Of a stretch of DNA of 64,000 nucleotides, positions 47,638 to 57,373 are shown one piece after another (the stretch's first letter is position 1; each line of letters starts with the position of its first letter). A program made the position numbers and the translations under genes. The stretch is from Azospirillum fermentarium (lineage in GTDB: Bacteria; Pseudomonadota; Alphaproteobacteria; Azospirillales; Azospirillaceae): contig NZ_JAOQNH010000001.1 of assembly GCF_025961205.1 (NCBI RefSeq), forward strand, positions 1,016,001-1,080,000, read 5' to 3'. The notes beneath the pieces are model-generated. The model did not search any database. It was not told the origin of the DNA and saw only the letters and a list, made by a program, of their open reading frames with translations.

Positions 47638-48270
47638 ATGCCGAACCTGTTGGCCAAAGGACGGCTGGCCCGCTGGTCTGTTGGTGCGAGTGCTGTGCTC
47701 GTCACGATGACCACGGCGGCTGGTTCCGTTCTGGCGGCGGCTGCGGAACACGGCGGCGAACATGCCTCCGGTGGTCTGCCGCAGCTCAATCCCGCCAATT
47801 TTCCCACCCAGATTTTCTGGCTGGCGCTGTCCTTCGCCGCTCTCTACTACCTCATGGCCAAGAAGGCGCTCCCGCGCGTGGCCGAGGTGCTGGAAGAGCG
47901 TCAGGACCGTATCTCCCGCGATCTGAGCAAGGCCGCCTCCCTCAAGGAGGAAGCCGAAGCGACCCTGGCCACCGTGGAAAAGGCTCTGGCCGAAGCCCGC
48001 GGCGAGGCCCAGAGCGTCATTGCCCAGACCGTCGCCGAGATCGACGCCGCCAACCAGGCCCGTCAGGCCGCCCTGGCCGCCGACATCGCCGAACGCCTGC
48101 GCACGGCCGAAGTCCGCATCCAGGCCGCCAAGGATGAGGCCATCGCCAACGTCCGCTCCGCCGCCGCCGACATCGCCCGCGACGTCGCCGTGAAGCTGGG
48201 CGCCACCGATGTCGATCAGGCCACCGCCGACGCCGCCGTCGGTGCCGTCATCGAGGAGCGCCGCTCATGA
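47638..48270 (+). CDS. ATP synthase F0 subunit b'
   Basis: A 210-residue peripheral stalk subunit. A long N-terminal extension (~1-55, Ala-rich with HGGEHASGG) precedes the single membrane helix (FPTQIFWLALSFAALYYLMAKK, ~60-80) and a long charged coiled coil. The b and b' pair is typical of photosynthetic and many alphaproteobacterial ATP synthases, where they form a heterodimer. Its TGA overlaps the atpF ATG by 4 bases. It is sometimes named atpG or atpF2. Confidence 0.92.
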   Translation: MPNLLAKGRLARWSVGASAVLVTMTTAAGSVLAAAAEHGGEHASGGLPQLNPANFPTQIFWLALSFAALYYLMAKKALPRVAEVLEERQDRISRDLSKAASLKEEAEATLATVEKALAEARGEAQSVIAQTVAEIDAANQARQAALAADIAERLRTAEVRIQAAKDEAIANVRSAAADIARDVAVKLGATDVDQATADAAVGAVIEERRS

Positions 48271-48746
48271 TGAAGCCCGAGTTCTGGGTCGCCCTTGCCT
48301 TCGTCATCTTCGCCGTTCTGGTGTGGAAGAAGGCCAAGGCCGCCATTGTGGGCGCGCTCGACGCCCGCGCGGAAAAGATCCGTGCGGAACTGGACGAAGC
48401 CCAGCGCCTGCGTGAAGACGCCCAGGCCGCTCTGGCCGCCTATCAGCGCCGCCAGCGCGACGCCCTGAAGGAAGCCGAAGCGATCATCGCGCACGCCCGT
48501 GAAGAGGCCGCCCGCATCCGTGCCCAGGCCGCTGCGGATCTGGAATCGTCGCTGAAGCGCCGCGAGACCCAGGCCGTGGACCGCATCGCCCAGGCCGAAG
48601 CCGCCGCGGTGAACGAGGTCCGTCACCTGACCGTCGATCTTGCCATCCAGGCCGGCCGCAAGCTGCTGAGCGAAGGCATCACGGCGAAGCAGGGCGACGC
48701 CCTGATCGACCAGTCGATCGCGGAACTGCCCAAGCACCTGCATTGA
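48267..48746 (+). CDS. atpF: ATP synthase F0 subunit b
   Basis: A 159-residue stalk subunit: an N-terminal membrane helix (EFWVALAFVIFAVLVWKKAK, ~4-23), then a continuous charged coiled coil (RAEKIRAELDEAQRLRED and onward). It dimerises with b' and anchors F1 through the delta subunit. The first ATG-ATG overlaps the b' stop, which suggests coupled translation and equal amounts. It is the last gene of the operon. The F1 genes are not in this window, as usual for this group. Confidence 0.95.
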   Translation: MMKPEFWVALAFVIFAVLVWKKAKAAIVGALDARAEKIRAELDEAQRLREDAQAALAAYQRRQRDALKEAEAIIAHAREEAARIRAQAAADLESSLKRRETQAVDRIAQAEAAAVNEVRHLTVDLAIQAGRKLLSEGITAKQGDALIDQSIAELPKHLH

Positions 48747-48776
48747 TCGTTGCCCCCGCGGCAACAGTCTTTGGAG

Positions 48777-48803
48777 AACCCCGGCCTTTGCGCCGGGGTT
48801 TTT
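48777..48803 (+). terminator. Terminator of the F0 operon
   Basis: Arms 48777-48785 and 48792-48800, 6-base loop, then a T-rich tail. It is 31 bases after the atpF stop. Confidence 0.85.
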
Positions 48804-48856
48804 CTTTGCTCAAATGGAACCGTTCCACCGTCGCCCCCCTTCGGAGTTCCACGGCC

Positions 48857-49666
48857 ATGGCCACCGGCACCTTTCCTGCGGTTTTCGTGTCCCACGGGTC
48901 GCCCACGCTCATTCTGGAGCAGGACTCGCCGGGCCGCGCCTTCCTGTCCGCTTTGGGCCAGCGGCTGGGGCGGCCCACGGCCATCCTGGCGGTTTCCGCC
49001 CACTGGATGACCCGCCGGCCCATGGTCAGCACGGCGGTGGCGCCGGAAACCATCCATGATTTCTACGGCTTCCCCGATGCGCTCTACCGCATGACCTACC
49101 CCGCGCCGGGGGCGCCGGAACTGGCGCAGCGGGCGGCGGCGCTGCTGACCGAGGCCGGCCTGACCGCCGGAACCGACCCGTCCCAGGGGCTGGATCACGG
49201 GGCGTGGGTGCCCTTGCGGCTGATGTACCCCGACGCCGATATCCCGGTGGCGCAGGTGTCGATTCTGCCGGGGCAGGGGGGCGGGGTGCATCTGGCCCTC
49301 GGCCGGGCGCTGGCGCCGCTGCGGCAAGAGGGGGTGCTGATCCTGGCCAGCGGCGGGGCGGTTCACAACCTGCGCCATTTCCGCTTCGGCGGGGAAGGGC
49401 TGCCGCCGTGGGCCGCCGACTTCGCCGGCTGGCTCGACACCGTGACCACCACGGGGGACGTGGAAGCGGTGGCCCGGTGGGAGACGGCCCCGGCCGCCAC
49501 GCTGGCCCACCCGTCCGACGACCATTTCCTGCCGCTGGCGGTGGCCATGGGGGCGGGAATCGGACCGGGAGGCGAACGTCCGCACGGGGAACGGCTGCAT
49601 GGCGGTTTCGAGCACGGCAGCCTGGGCATGCACGCCTACGCCTTCCGCGCGGCGGGGGACCAGTAG
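48857..49666 (+). CDS. DODA-type extradiol ring-cleavage dioxygenase (YgiD-like)
   Basis: A 269-residue LigB-superfamily enzyme. The metal ligands lie in FVSHGSPTL (~9-17), LDHGAWVPLRLMYP (~113) and HPSDDHFLPLAVAMGA (~213). VSAHWMTRRP is also conserved. The family includes plant 4,5-DOPA dioxygenase and bacterial YgiD. The physiological substrate here is unknown. The ATG at 48857 leads directly into the domain. It is probably monocistronic, between the F0 terminator and a kinase gene. Confidence 0.9.
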   Translation: MATGTFPAVFVSHGSPTLILEQDSPGRAFLSALGQRLGRPTAILAVSAHWMTRRPMVSTAVAPETIHDFYGFPDALYRMTYPAPGAPELAQRAAALLTEAGLTAGTDPSQGLDHGAWVPLRLMYPDADIPVAQVSILPGQGGGVHLALGRALAPLRQEGVLILASGGAVHNLRHFRFGGEGLPPWAADFAGWLDTVTTTGDVEAVARWETAPAATLAHPSDDHFLPLAVAMGAGIGPGGERPHGERLHGGFEHGSLGMHAYAFRAAGDQ

Positions 49667-49818
49667 GGCGGAAGCAAAAGCCGGTCCCGGACGATGGCTG
49701 GGACATGATGGCTGTTTGCGTCCACCCGTGGGTGCCTGTACTATCGCCACGCTCCCGGACGGGGGTATCTCCTTGGATAGCCGCCCTTTTCGCGGCTGGA
49801 GTCTGGCGGCAAGGGCGG

Positions 49819-51855
49819 ATGGTCGGCTCGAACAGCGAAACGGCGGCGGATGATCCGGTGACCCGCAAGGGCGGCCGGCGGCGCATCAGCAACCTGAAGG
49901 TGGGGCATCGCATCTACCTTGGGTTCGGCATCGCCTTTGCCCTGGTTGTGGCGCTGGCGCTCATTGGGCTGTTGTCCCTCTACGGTATTTCCCGTGGCGT
50001 GGGCGCCTTCTCGGCGTCCGCCGATGTGGCGCGGGTGGCGGCGGATGTGGACATCGGCATCCGCGACCTGCAAACCGCCGTGCGCGACTCCATGGCCGCC
50101 GCCGGCAACGACGCGGTGGCGCAGAAGGTCGCCGCCAGCCGCGCCGCGCTGGCCGCCTCCCTGTCCGCGCTGAAGGGGGTTCTGGACGACCCCGGCGACC
50201 GCCGGGCGGTGGGGGAGGCGGAAGCGGCGCTCGCCCATTACGCCGAAGGGGTGGAGAAACTGTCCTCCCTGCGGCGGGAGCGGGCGGAACTGCTGTCCAG
50301 CGTGCTCGACCCGCTGGTGATCCAGACCCGCGACAACCTCGCCAAGCTGAAGGATTCCGGCGGCATCGACTCCGCCACCCTGGTGGGGGAGGCCGCGATC
50401 TCCGTTCTGCTGGTCAAGGATCACGCGGTGCGTTTCAGCGAACGCCACGATCCTCTCGAAGCCCAGGCGATGCGCGAGGAACTGGACGCGGCCACCACCC
50501 GGCTGGCGGAGCTGAACCGCTATCTGTGGGTGGCCGGCACCCGCCAGATGATCAACGATGTCGAAACCATGCTGGGCAGCCTGGGTGGGATCATCGACCG
50601 GCTGGAAGGGGTGGTGGCGGAGGAGGAGAAACTCCGCGGCGACGTCCTGACCCCCGCCGCCGAAACCATCGCCGCCCGCGCCGCCGAGATCCGCCGGCAC
50701 AACGCCTCCCTGGCCGAACGGCTGCGCACCGCGCTGGACGGCACCAGTTCCAGTTTCCTGACGCTGGCCCTGTGGGCCGGCGGGGCTGTTCTGGCGGTGG
50801 GGTTGCTGGCGGCGTGGCTGGTGGCCCGGTCGGTGGCCCGCCCGGTGGATGGCATGGCGCGCGCGGTGACGGCACTGGCCATGGGCGACGGCGCCCCCAC
50901 GGCCACGCTGCCGGCGGACGCGCTGGAGCGGCGGGACGAAATCGGCGCCATGGCCCGCGCGGTGTCGATCCTCCAGACATCGACCGCCGAGACCGAACGC
51001 CAGCGGCGGGAGGCGGAGGCCGCGCACAGCGACCTGGCCGCCGCCCGCGACCGGGCCGAGGCCGACAGCACCGCCAAGACCCATTTCCTGGTCAATATGG
51101 GCCACGAGCTTCACGGCCCCCTGACCGCCATCGTGGACGGGGCGCAGTCGCTGATGACGGCGCTGCACCGCCAGGGCGCCAGCGATCTGGTGACCGAGGT
51201 GGAGATGATCCAGTGGTCCGGCGAACAGCTTGTCGGGCTGGTGGAGATGATCCTGGATTACGCCAAGATCGAAGCCGGCACCGCCACCTTGTGCCTGCAG
51301 GATTTCGACGTGGGGCGGCTGCTGACCGAATGCCGCGAACGGGTGATGCCCGCCGCCGACCTGCACGGCAACAGGGTGACCATCGCCCCGCTGCCCGCCG
51401 GGCTGGGGGCCATGCATTCCGATTTCGCCAAGGTGCGGCAGGCGTTGCTGGCCCTGCTGGACAACGGCTGCAAGTTCACACGCAACGGCACGGTCACCCT
51501 GTCGGCCCAGCGGGTGGAGAAGGACGGGCGGGCGTGGATCCGCTTCGTGGTCACCGACACCGGTCCCGGCTTCGCCCCGTCGCAGGCGCACCGCTTCTTC
51601 CAGCCCTTCGTCCAGGGCAGCAACCCCGACGGCGGCAAGGTTCCCGGCGCCGGTCTGGGGCTGACCCTGACCGGCTACACCGCGGCCCTGCTCCACGGCA
51701 CGGTGGAGGTGGCCAGCGCCCCCGGCGCCGGCACCCGCATCACCCTGTCCCTGCCCGCCGTCCACCGCACGGACGATGCCGAGCTGGATTCCCGCAGCCT
51801 GACCGCCCAGCAGGCGCTGAAGGTCACCGAACTGCGCGCCCTGCCCAGCTCTTAG
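49819..51855 (+). CDS. Sensor histidine kinase with helical periplasmic sensor and HAMP
   Basis: 678 residues: a basic N-terminus, TM1 (~32-54), a ~270-residue helical periplasmic domain, TM2 (~315-338), HAMP, a coiled coil, then MGHELHGPLTAIVDGAQSLM as the His box, LLDNGCKFTRNG as N-box, DTGPGFAPSQ and GAGLGLTL. It lacks a receiver domain. The start MVGSNSE is chosen because longer frames are not membrane-compatible, but the ribosome site is weak. The TAG stop codon is supplied by the first bases of the 107-bp repeat at 51852. Confidence 0.85.
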   Translation: MVGSNSETAADDPVTRKGGRRRISNLKVGHRIYLGFGIAFALVVALALIGLLSLYGISRGVGAFSASADVARVAADVDIGIRDLQTAVRDSMAAAGNDAVAQKVAASRAALAASLSALKGVLDDPGDRRAVGEAEAALAHYAEGVEKLSSLRRERAELLSSVLDPLVIQTRDNLAKLKDSGGIDSATLVGEAAISVLLVKDHAVRFSERHDPLEAQAMREELDAATTRLAELNRYLWVAGTRQMINDVETMLGSLGGIIDRLEGVVAEEEKLRGDVLTPAAETIAARAAEIRRHNASLAERLRTALDGTSSSFLTLALWAGGAVLAVGLLAAWLVARSVARPVDGMARAVTALAMGDGAPTATLPADALERRDEIGAMARAVSILQTSTAETERQRREAEAAHSDLAAARDRAEADSTAKTHFLVNMGHELHGPLTAIVDGAQSLMTALHRQGASDLVTEVEMIQWSGEQLVGLVEMILDYAKIEAGTATLCLQDFDVGRLLTECRERVMPAADLHGNRVTIAPLPAGLGAMHSDFAKVRQALLALLDNGCKFTRNGTVTLSAQRVEKDGRAWIRFVVTDTGPGFAPSQAHRFFQPFVQGSNPDGGKVPGAGLGLTLTGYTAALLHGTVEVASAPGAGTRITLSLPAVHRTDDAELDSRSLTAQQALKVTELRALPSS

Positions 51856-51958
51856 AGTGTGATCGGTTCAAACGGAATCGTTTGAAGCGTGAATCACACG
51901 GGAAAACCAAAAGCTTAGAGTCCTTCAGGTGCTTCAATAAGCACCTGAAGGACTCTAA
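51852..51958. repeat. 107-bp palindromic element, copy B
   Basis: Identical over its full length to 43287-43393, with the same inverted ends and the same 20-bp perfect stem (51915-51934 with 51939-51958). The second to fourth bases form the stop codon of the upstream kinase gene. Confidence 0.92.
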
Positions 51959-52019
51959 TGAAACGGGATGCAAGGACTCCCGCCCTTGCCGGGGGCGTCG
52001 GGGCAGAGCCCCGACCCCG

Positions 52020-52050
52020 ACATGAAAACGGCGGCCCGAAGGCCGCCGTT
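52020..52050 (-). terminator. recA terminator
   Basis: Arms 52027-52036 and 52041-52050. Read on the minus strand, the loop is TTCG closed by C-G, a very stable tetraloop, and the stem is followed by TTTT. It lies 24 bases past the recA stop. Confidence 0.8.
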
Positions 52051-52074
52051 CGTCTTTGCCATGGTTGCCCGCGC

Positions 52075-53154
52075 TTATTCCGGCGCAGCCGCATCCCCAT
52101 CGGCTTCCGGCGTGCCCATCATGGCGTCGGCCACCAGCCCGGCGTTGGCGCGGATGCGGTCCTCGATGCTCTTGGCGGCGTCGGGGTTGTTGCGCAGGAA
52201 GGTCTTGGCGTTCTCGCGCCCCTGGCCGATGCGGGTGCCGTCGTAGGAGAACCACGCGCCCGACTTTTCCACCACCCCGGCCTGGATGCCGAGGTCGAGC
52301 AGCTCGCCCACCTTCGACACGCCCTCGCCGTACATGATGTCGAACTCGACCACGCGGAAGGGCGGGGCCAGCTTGTTCTTGACCACCTTCACGCGGGTCT
52401 GGTTGCCGACCACGGTGTCACGGTCCTTGATGGCGCCGATGCGGCGGATATCCAGGCGCACCGAGGCATAGAACTTCAGCGCGTTGCCGCCGGTGGTGGT
52501 TTCGGGGTTGCCGAACATCACGCCGATCTTCAGGCGGATCTGGTTGATGAAGATCACCAGGCAGCGCGACTTGGCGATGGAGCCGGTCAGCTTGCGCAGG
52601 GCCTGGCTCATCAGGCGGGCGTGCAGGCCGACGTGGCTGTCGCCCATTTCGCCTTCCAGTTCGGCGCGCGGCACCAGGGCTGCCACCGAGTCCACCACCA
52701 ACACGTCGATGGCGCCGGAGCGCACCAGGGTGTCGGCGATTTCCAGCGCCTGTTCGCCGGCGTCGGGCTGGGAGATCAGCAGCTCGTCCACATTGACGCC
52801 CAGCTTGCGGGCGTAGGTGGGGTCGAGCGCGTGTTCGGCGTCAATGAAGGCGCAGGTGCCGCCGTTCTTCTGGGCCTGGGCGATGGCGTGGAGGGCCAGC
52901 GTGGTCTTGCCCGAGCTTTCCGGCCCGTAGATTTCGATGATGCGGCCACGGGGCAGGCCGCCGATGCCCAGCGCGATGTCCAGACCCAGGGAGCCGGTGG
53001 AAATCACCTCCGTCTCCACCAGATTTTCGCGCGCGCCGAGCTTCATGATCGAACCCTTGCCGAAAGCGCGTTCGATCTGGCTGAGGGCGGCGTCCAGAGC
53101 CTTCTGCTTGTCCATGGGGTCCTTTTCCACCAAACGGAGCTGCGGGGACATCAT
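52075..53154 (-). CDS. recA: Recombinase RecA
   Basis: A 359-residue ATP-dependent strand-exchange protein, also the trigger of LexA self-cleavage. Walker A is [13 protein letters not shown] (~78-90). [22 protein letters not shown] covers Walker B and loop L1, and [20 protein letters not shown] is loop L2. The C-terminus is acidic as usual. The start [20 protein letters not shown] is chosen because alphaproteobacterial RecA normally has this lead-in. A second ATG 39 bases inside (53115) also has a plausible ribosome site. A LexA-type box lies 62 bases upstream. Confidence 0.97.
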   Translation of the reverse strand: MMSPQLRLVEKDPMDKQKALDAALSQIERAFGKGSIMKLGARENLVETEVISTGSLGLDIALGIGGLPRGRIIEIYGPESSGKTTLALHAIAQAQKNGGTCAFIDAEHALDPTYARKLGVNVDELLISQPDAGEQALEIADTLVRSGAIDVLVVDSVAALVPRAELEGEMGDSHVGLHARLMSQALRKLTGSIAKSRCLVIFINQIRLKIGVMFGNPETTTGGNALKFYASVRLDIRRIGAIKDRDTVVGNQTRVKVVKNKLAPPFRVVEFDIMYGEGVSKVGELLDLGIQAGVVEKSGAWFSYDGTRIGQGRENAKTFLRNNPDAAKSIEDRIRANAGLVADAMMGTPEADGDAAAPE

Positions 53155-53215
53155 GCCTGAATTCCCTTCCCAGTAGTTAGATCACACGGCTTCCGTATCT
53201 GCAACGGCCGTCATC

Positions 53216-53230
53216 GTACTCTTTTTGTTC
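53216..53230 (-). promoter_or_regulatory. LexA (SOS) box upstream of recA
   Basis: GTAC-N7-GTTC (plus-strand reading), one mismatch from the alphaproteobacterial direct-repeat box GTTC-N7-GTTC. Its place upstream of recA supports it. Confidence 0.65.
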
Positions 53231-53351
53231 TCATGCGCAAGGGCTAATTTCACGGAACGTTCCGCTAACCCCTTTGCGTTTCCTTCCCCCTGGCGTTCGG
53301 CGGGCAACCCTGCCAGGATCGCCGCCTGCAACCGGCGGGGGAGAACGAGAG

Positions 53352-53852
53352 ATGACCGGAACGACGCTGCTCGACCGCATGATCGCGCGGCTGACCGCCC
53401 AGCGCGACGCGCTGAACTGGGCGGTGGAACAGGTGCAGGGGCGCACCGGCCCGGTGCTGGAAATCGGGCTGGGCAAGGGCCGCACCTACGACTATCTCCG
53501 CGCCCGGCTGGGGGTGGATGCGGTGTACGCCTTCGACGATGGGCTGCGGGTGCCGCCGGGGTGCGAGCCGCCGCCCGAGCGCCGCTTCCTGGGCGACTTC
53601 CGCGAGACGCTGGCGGCGGTGCGCGGCACGCTGGGGGGCGCGGCACGGCTGGCGCACGCCGATTTCGGCAGCCCCGACCAGATCCACGACCGCGAGCAGG
53701 CGGCGTGGCTGGCGCCCATGATCGACGCGCTGATGCAGCCGGGCGGGGTGGTGGTGTCGGACCGCCCGCTGGCCTGCGCCGGCTGGCAGCCGGTGGAGCC
53801 GCCGGGGTCGGGGCCGGCGTGGCGCTGCTACGCCTGGATCGTCCGCCCCTGA
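53352..53852 (+). CDS. Class I SAM-dependent methyltransferase (Methyltransf_17-like)
   Basis: A 166-residue single-domain protein. The SAM-binding loop is VLEIGLGKGRTYDYLR (~37-52), followed by VYAFDDGLRVPPG and LAHADFGSPD, the spacing of the short family often annotated as S-adenosylmethionine methyltransferase (PF12692). The end (GWQPVEPPGSG, then RCYAWIV) matches the family's last strands. The substrate is unknown. It is divergent from recA, from which it is separated by ~200 bases including the LexA box. Confidence 0.85.
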   Translation: MTGTTLLDRMIARLTAQRDALNWAVEQVQGRTGPVLEIGLGKGRTYDYLRARLGVDAVYAFDDGLRVPPGCEPPPERRFLGDFRETLAAVRGTLGGAARLAHADFGSPDQIHDREQAAWLAPMIDALMQPGGVVVSDRPLACAGWQPVEPPGSGPAWRCYAWIVRP

Positions 53853-53971
53853 CGGGGCAGGGGATCGTCCGCCCCTGACGGGCGCGGGTGCATCAGTTTC
53901 ACAAAATATAAACAAAACCTGATTTAGCATGGGGTTTTCTATGTAGGCAAAAACCACCGAAGGGAGTGACC

Positions 53972-55957
53972 ATGCCCCCCGTCCTGCCGGCCCGTACCCT
54001 GTCGATCCGGTCCCGCATCCTGCTGGCATCGCTGTTCTGCGTGGCGCTGGCGGTGGCGGCGACCACGGTCAGCAACCTGTGGCTGGCCGGGGCCATGGTG
54101 ACCCAGGCGGCGGACCGCGAACTCAGCACCCTGCGCCGCCATCTCGACGGCACGCTGGCGCAGGAAGCGCAGCGGGCGGTGTCGCTGGCCCAGGCGGTGG
54201 CGCTGAACGGGGCGGTGCAGGACCGTTTCGCCGCCCGCGACCGCGACGGGCTGGCGGCCATGCTGGTGCCGGGCTTCGCGGCGCTGAAGGCGCAGTACGG
54301 GGTGCGGCAGTACCAGTTCCACCTGCCCCCCGCCACCTCGTTCCTGCGGGTGCACAAGCCGGAGAAGTTCGGCGACGACCTCAGCGGATTCCGCGCCACG
54401 GTGGTGGAGGTCAACCGCACCCGCCGCCCGGTCTCGGGCCTGGAATCGGGGGTGGAGGGGCTGGGCATCCGCGGCGTGGTGCCGGTGACCAAGGACGGCG
54501 CCGCCCTGGGCTCGGTGGAATTCGGCCTGTCGTTCGACCAGAGCTTCTTCGACGCCTTCAAGAAGGCCACGTCGGCGGACGTGGCCTTTGTGCTGAAGAA
54601 GCCCGAGGGTGGATTCGCCCCCTTCGCCAGCACCTTCGCCGCCCTGCCGGCGGTGGATGACGGGGCGCTCTCCGCCGCCCTGCGTCAGCCGTCGCCGGTG
54701 TGGGAACTGCGCGCCGGGTCCACCGACATGGCCGCCCTGCTGGCCCCCGTCACCGATTACCGGGGGGAGGCCATCGGCGTGATGATGCTGGCGCTCGACC
54801 GCGGCTATTTCGTGGCCGCACTGGCCGAGGCGCGCAACCTGTCCCTGCTGATCGGGGCGGCGGCCATGGCGCTGGCGGCGGCGGTGGCGCTGCTGACCAG
54901 CGGGGCGCTGACCTCGGCGCTGTTGGCTCTGACCCGCACCATGAAGACGCTGGCCGGCGGGCGCACCGACATCACCGTGCCCGGTCTGGCCCGCACCGAC
55001 GAGATCGGCGCCATGGCCCGCGCGGTGGAGGTGTTCCGCCATCACGCCCTGGAGATCGGCGAACTCCACGCCGAACAGGAACGCCGCCAGCGGCAGGCCG
55101 ACCAGGAAAAGCACCGCCTGCTGGAATCCCTGGCCGGGCAGCTTGAGGAAACGGTGGGGGCGGTGGCCAACAGCGTGTCGGCGGGTGCCACCCAGATGCG
55201 GGCCAGCGCCCAGACCCTGACCGGCATCGCCGAACAGACCGGCCACCGCGCCGCCGCCGTCGCCGCCGCATCCCAGGAGGCCAGCAGCGATGTCGCCGCC
55301 GTGGCCGGGGCGGCGGACGCGCTGCAGGACGCCATCGGCGCCATCAACGAGCGAATCGGCCATTCCCTGTCCATGGTCCAGGCGGCGGTGGCGGAGGTGC
55401 GGCGCACCGACTCCACCGTTGACGGCATGTCCGGGGCCGCCGCCCGCATCGGCGACGTGCTGAAGCTGATCGGCGACATCGCCTCGCAAACCAACCTGCT
55501 GGCGCTCAACGCCACCATCGAAGCGGCGCGGGCCGGAGAGGCCGGCAAGGGATTCGCCGTGGTGGCGTCGGAGGTGAAGAACCTGGCATCCCAGACCGCC
55601 CACGCCACCGAGGACATCGCCCGCCAGATCGCCGGCATCCAGCAGACCAGCGCCGACGCCGTTGCCGCCATCCGCGGCATCGGATCGGCCATCGACGGGC
55701 TGGGGGCCGCGGTGGAGGGCATCGCCGGCGCCGCCCGCCGCCAGAGTGCCGCCACCCAGGAGATTCTGGGCCATGTGCATCAGGCCAGCAGCGGCACCCG
55801 CAGCGTCTCCGACACCATCGGCGGGGTGTCGCAGGCGGCGGGTCAGACCGGGTCCATGGCCGCGGACGTGCTGGGGGCCGCCAGCGACCTGTCGCATCTG
55901 GCCGACCGGCTGCGGCAGGAGGTCGTGCGGTTCGCGGCGGGCATCAAGGCGGCGTGA
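53972..55957 (+). CDS. Methyl-accepting chemotaxis protein with double Cache domain
   Basis: 661 residues: TM1 (~15-38), a large periplasmic dCache_3-like domain (~45-275; [23 protein letters not shown] is its best signature, with [17 protein letters not shown]), TM2 (~280-302), HAMP, and the signalling bundle with [20 protein letters not shown]. The ATG at 53972 has AAGGGAG 7 bases upstream. The ligand is unknown. It is the third chemoreceptor in the window, of a different sensor class from the two sCache receptors. No che genes are nearby. Confidence 0.92.
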   Translation: MPPVLPARTLSIRSRILLASLFCVALAVAATTVSNLWLAGAMVTQAADRELSTLRRHLDGTLAQEAQRAVSLAQAVALNGAVQDRFAARDRDGLAAMLVPGFAALKAQYGVRQYQFHLPPATSFLRVHKPEKFGDDLSGFRATVVEVNRTRRPVSGLESGVEGLGIRGVVPVTKDGAALGSVEFGLSFDQSFFDAFKKATSADVAFVLKKPEGGFAPFASTFAALPAVDDGALSAALRQPSPVWELRAGSTDMAALLAPVTDYRGEAIGVMMLALDRGYFVAALAEARNLSLLIGAAAMALAAAVALLTSGALTSALLALTRTMKTLAGGRTDITVPGLARTDEIGAMARAVEVFRHHALEIGELHAEQERRQRQADQEKHRLLESLAGQLEETVGAVANSVSAGATQMRASAQTLTGIAEQTGHRAAAVAAASQEASSDVAAVAGAADALQDAIGAINERIGHSLSMVQAAVAEVRRTDSTVDGMSGAAARIGDVLKLIGDIASQTNLLALNATIEAARAGEAGKGFAVVASEVKNLASQTAHATEDIARQIAGIQQTSADAVAAIRGIGSAIDGLGAAVEGIAGAARRQSAATQEILGHVHQASSGTRSVSDTIGGVSQAAGQTGSMAADVLGAASDLSHLADRLRQEVVRFAAGIKAA

Positions 55958-56053
55958 GCGCGGCCCGTCCATCCCGCGCATCCTGAATGCGGGGTGTATT
56001 GTGTATACGAACGGATGGTTGTTTTGTGCGTGCACGAAAGAAATAATAACAAT

Positions 56054-56272
56054 TATGGGGTTTTTTGGGGGGGTGTGACATTGCTCACACCCCAAGGCGC
56101 GAAAAGAAAGGGTAAGGTGCGCGTGCGGGGTGCCGGAGCGGTCGATCCAGCCCTCCGGCGGATTGCCGGCACCCGCCGCGGATCAGGGTTCAGGCCCGGT
56201 CCGTGCCCGACCATCTTGGAGCGTCACGCACCAGGAACACTGACCGGGCCGCAGATATGCGGCCCGGTATTT
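56054..56272 (+). ncRNA. Candidate small RNA between the chemoreceptor and uspA-like gene
   Basis: The 338-base gap 55958-56295 has no gene. A possible promoter (TTGTTT at 56019, 17-base spacer, AATAAT at 56042) is followed by a hairpin GGGGTGTGA-CATTGC-TCACACCCC (~56069-56092). A second stem (GGTGCCGG with CCGGCACC) follows, then a strong terminator-like stem (56243-56253 with 56258-56268) and ATTTTC. A ~215-nt structured RNA would result. The terminator may instead serve a neighbouring gene. Confidence 0.4.
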
Positions 56273-56295
56273 TCGTGTCCCGGTATGGCCGGGTG

Positions 56296-57135
56296 TCAGT
56301 GGCTCATCAGCACCGGAACCGTCATGTGCTGGAGCATGTAGCGGGTCATACCCCCCAGAACCAGTTCGCGCAGGCGCGACCGGCCATAGGCGCCCATCAC
56401 CACCAGATCGCACGAATCGTCGGCCACCGCGTTCAGGATGGTGTCCCCCGGTTCGATGGCGCGGGTGGAGATGTGGGCGGCTTCCACATGGTTGAAGTGG
56501 CGGGCCAGATGGCGGGCGATGTCCGCTCCCGGTTCGTCGCCCAGCCCGTTGGCGCCCGGCGCGGGGTTGACGGCCATCACGGTCAGCCGCTTGGACTTCG
56601 CCAGAATGGGCATGGCATCGCCCACGGCGCGGGCGGCCTCGCGGCTGGCGTTCCAGCCGATCAGCACCCGCTCGCCCATGGTGGGGAACGTGCCGGCATA
56701 GGGGACCACCAGAATCGGGCGCCCGGCGTCGAACACCAGGTCTTCGGGCAGCGGCACCGGCAGGTCGGGCACGCGGGCCGGGTTCACCTGCCCCACGATG
56801 ATCAGATCGCTGTAGCGCCCGTGGACCGCGGTGATCTGGGTGGGGTCGCCGGCCAGCGCCCGCCATTCCGACCGCCCGCTCAGCCCGTTGCGCCGCACCG
56901 CCTCGTCGAACAGGCCCGCGGCCTTCTCGGCCATGGCCTTTTCCGTGGCCTGCTGCTGGAGCCGGACGCTTTCGGGGATTTCCGCTTCGATGAAAGCGGG
57001 GATGGGGGTGTGGGTGATGATGTAGAGCCCGGTCAGGTGGGCATCGTGGGCCACGGCGAGCCGGGCCGCCAGCGCGACACGCTCGGCGGATGCCGCGGTG
57101 TCGTCCACCACCACCAGAAGATCCTTCAATGCCAT
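56296..57135 (-). CDS. Tandem universal stress protein (UspA family)
   Basis: 279 residues with two Usp domains (~1-150 and ~155-279). The second carries the ATP-binding signature GAYGRSRLRELVLGGMT near the C-terminus. The first reads VGQVNPARV at that position and probably does not bind nucleotide. Such tandem Usp proteins act in the cytosol under starvation or respiratory stress. It is monocistronic. Upstream lies a 238-base gap shared with the divergent GGDEF-EAL gene, in which I see no clear site. Confidence 0.9.
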   Translation of the reverse strand: MALKDLLVVVDDTAASAERVALAARLAVAHDAHLTGLYIITHTPIPAFIEAEIPESVRLQQQATEKAMAEKAAGLFDEAVRRNGLSGRSEWRALAGDPTQITAVHGRYSDLIIVGQVNPARVPDLPVPLPEDLVFDAGRPILVVPYAGTFPTMGERVLIGWNASREAARAVGDAMPILAKSKRLTVMAVNPAPGANGLGDEPGADIARHLARHFNHVEAAHISTRAIEPGDTILNAVADDSCDLVVMGAYGRSRLRELVLGGMTRYMLQHMTVPVLMSH

Positions 57136-57373
57136 GATCCTTGAACTCCCTTATCCGATCGCCTGCAATCGTTGCGGCCCGGGGCTTGCCGTTGCCCCGG
57201 CGGTTGTTGCCGGCGCCGCCTCCGGTTGGGTTTTTCCGGCCGGTTCCGGGGGGGCCGTTTTGTGTAAACCACGGAACTATACGCCGGATTCCCGCTTCCG
57301 GCGATCCCTGTAACGGCGAAGCGGCCATCCCGTTATCGCGGTTGTGGTGATACCGCCGGGGGATAATCGACCC

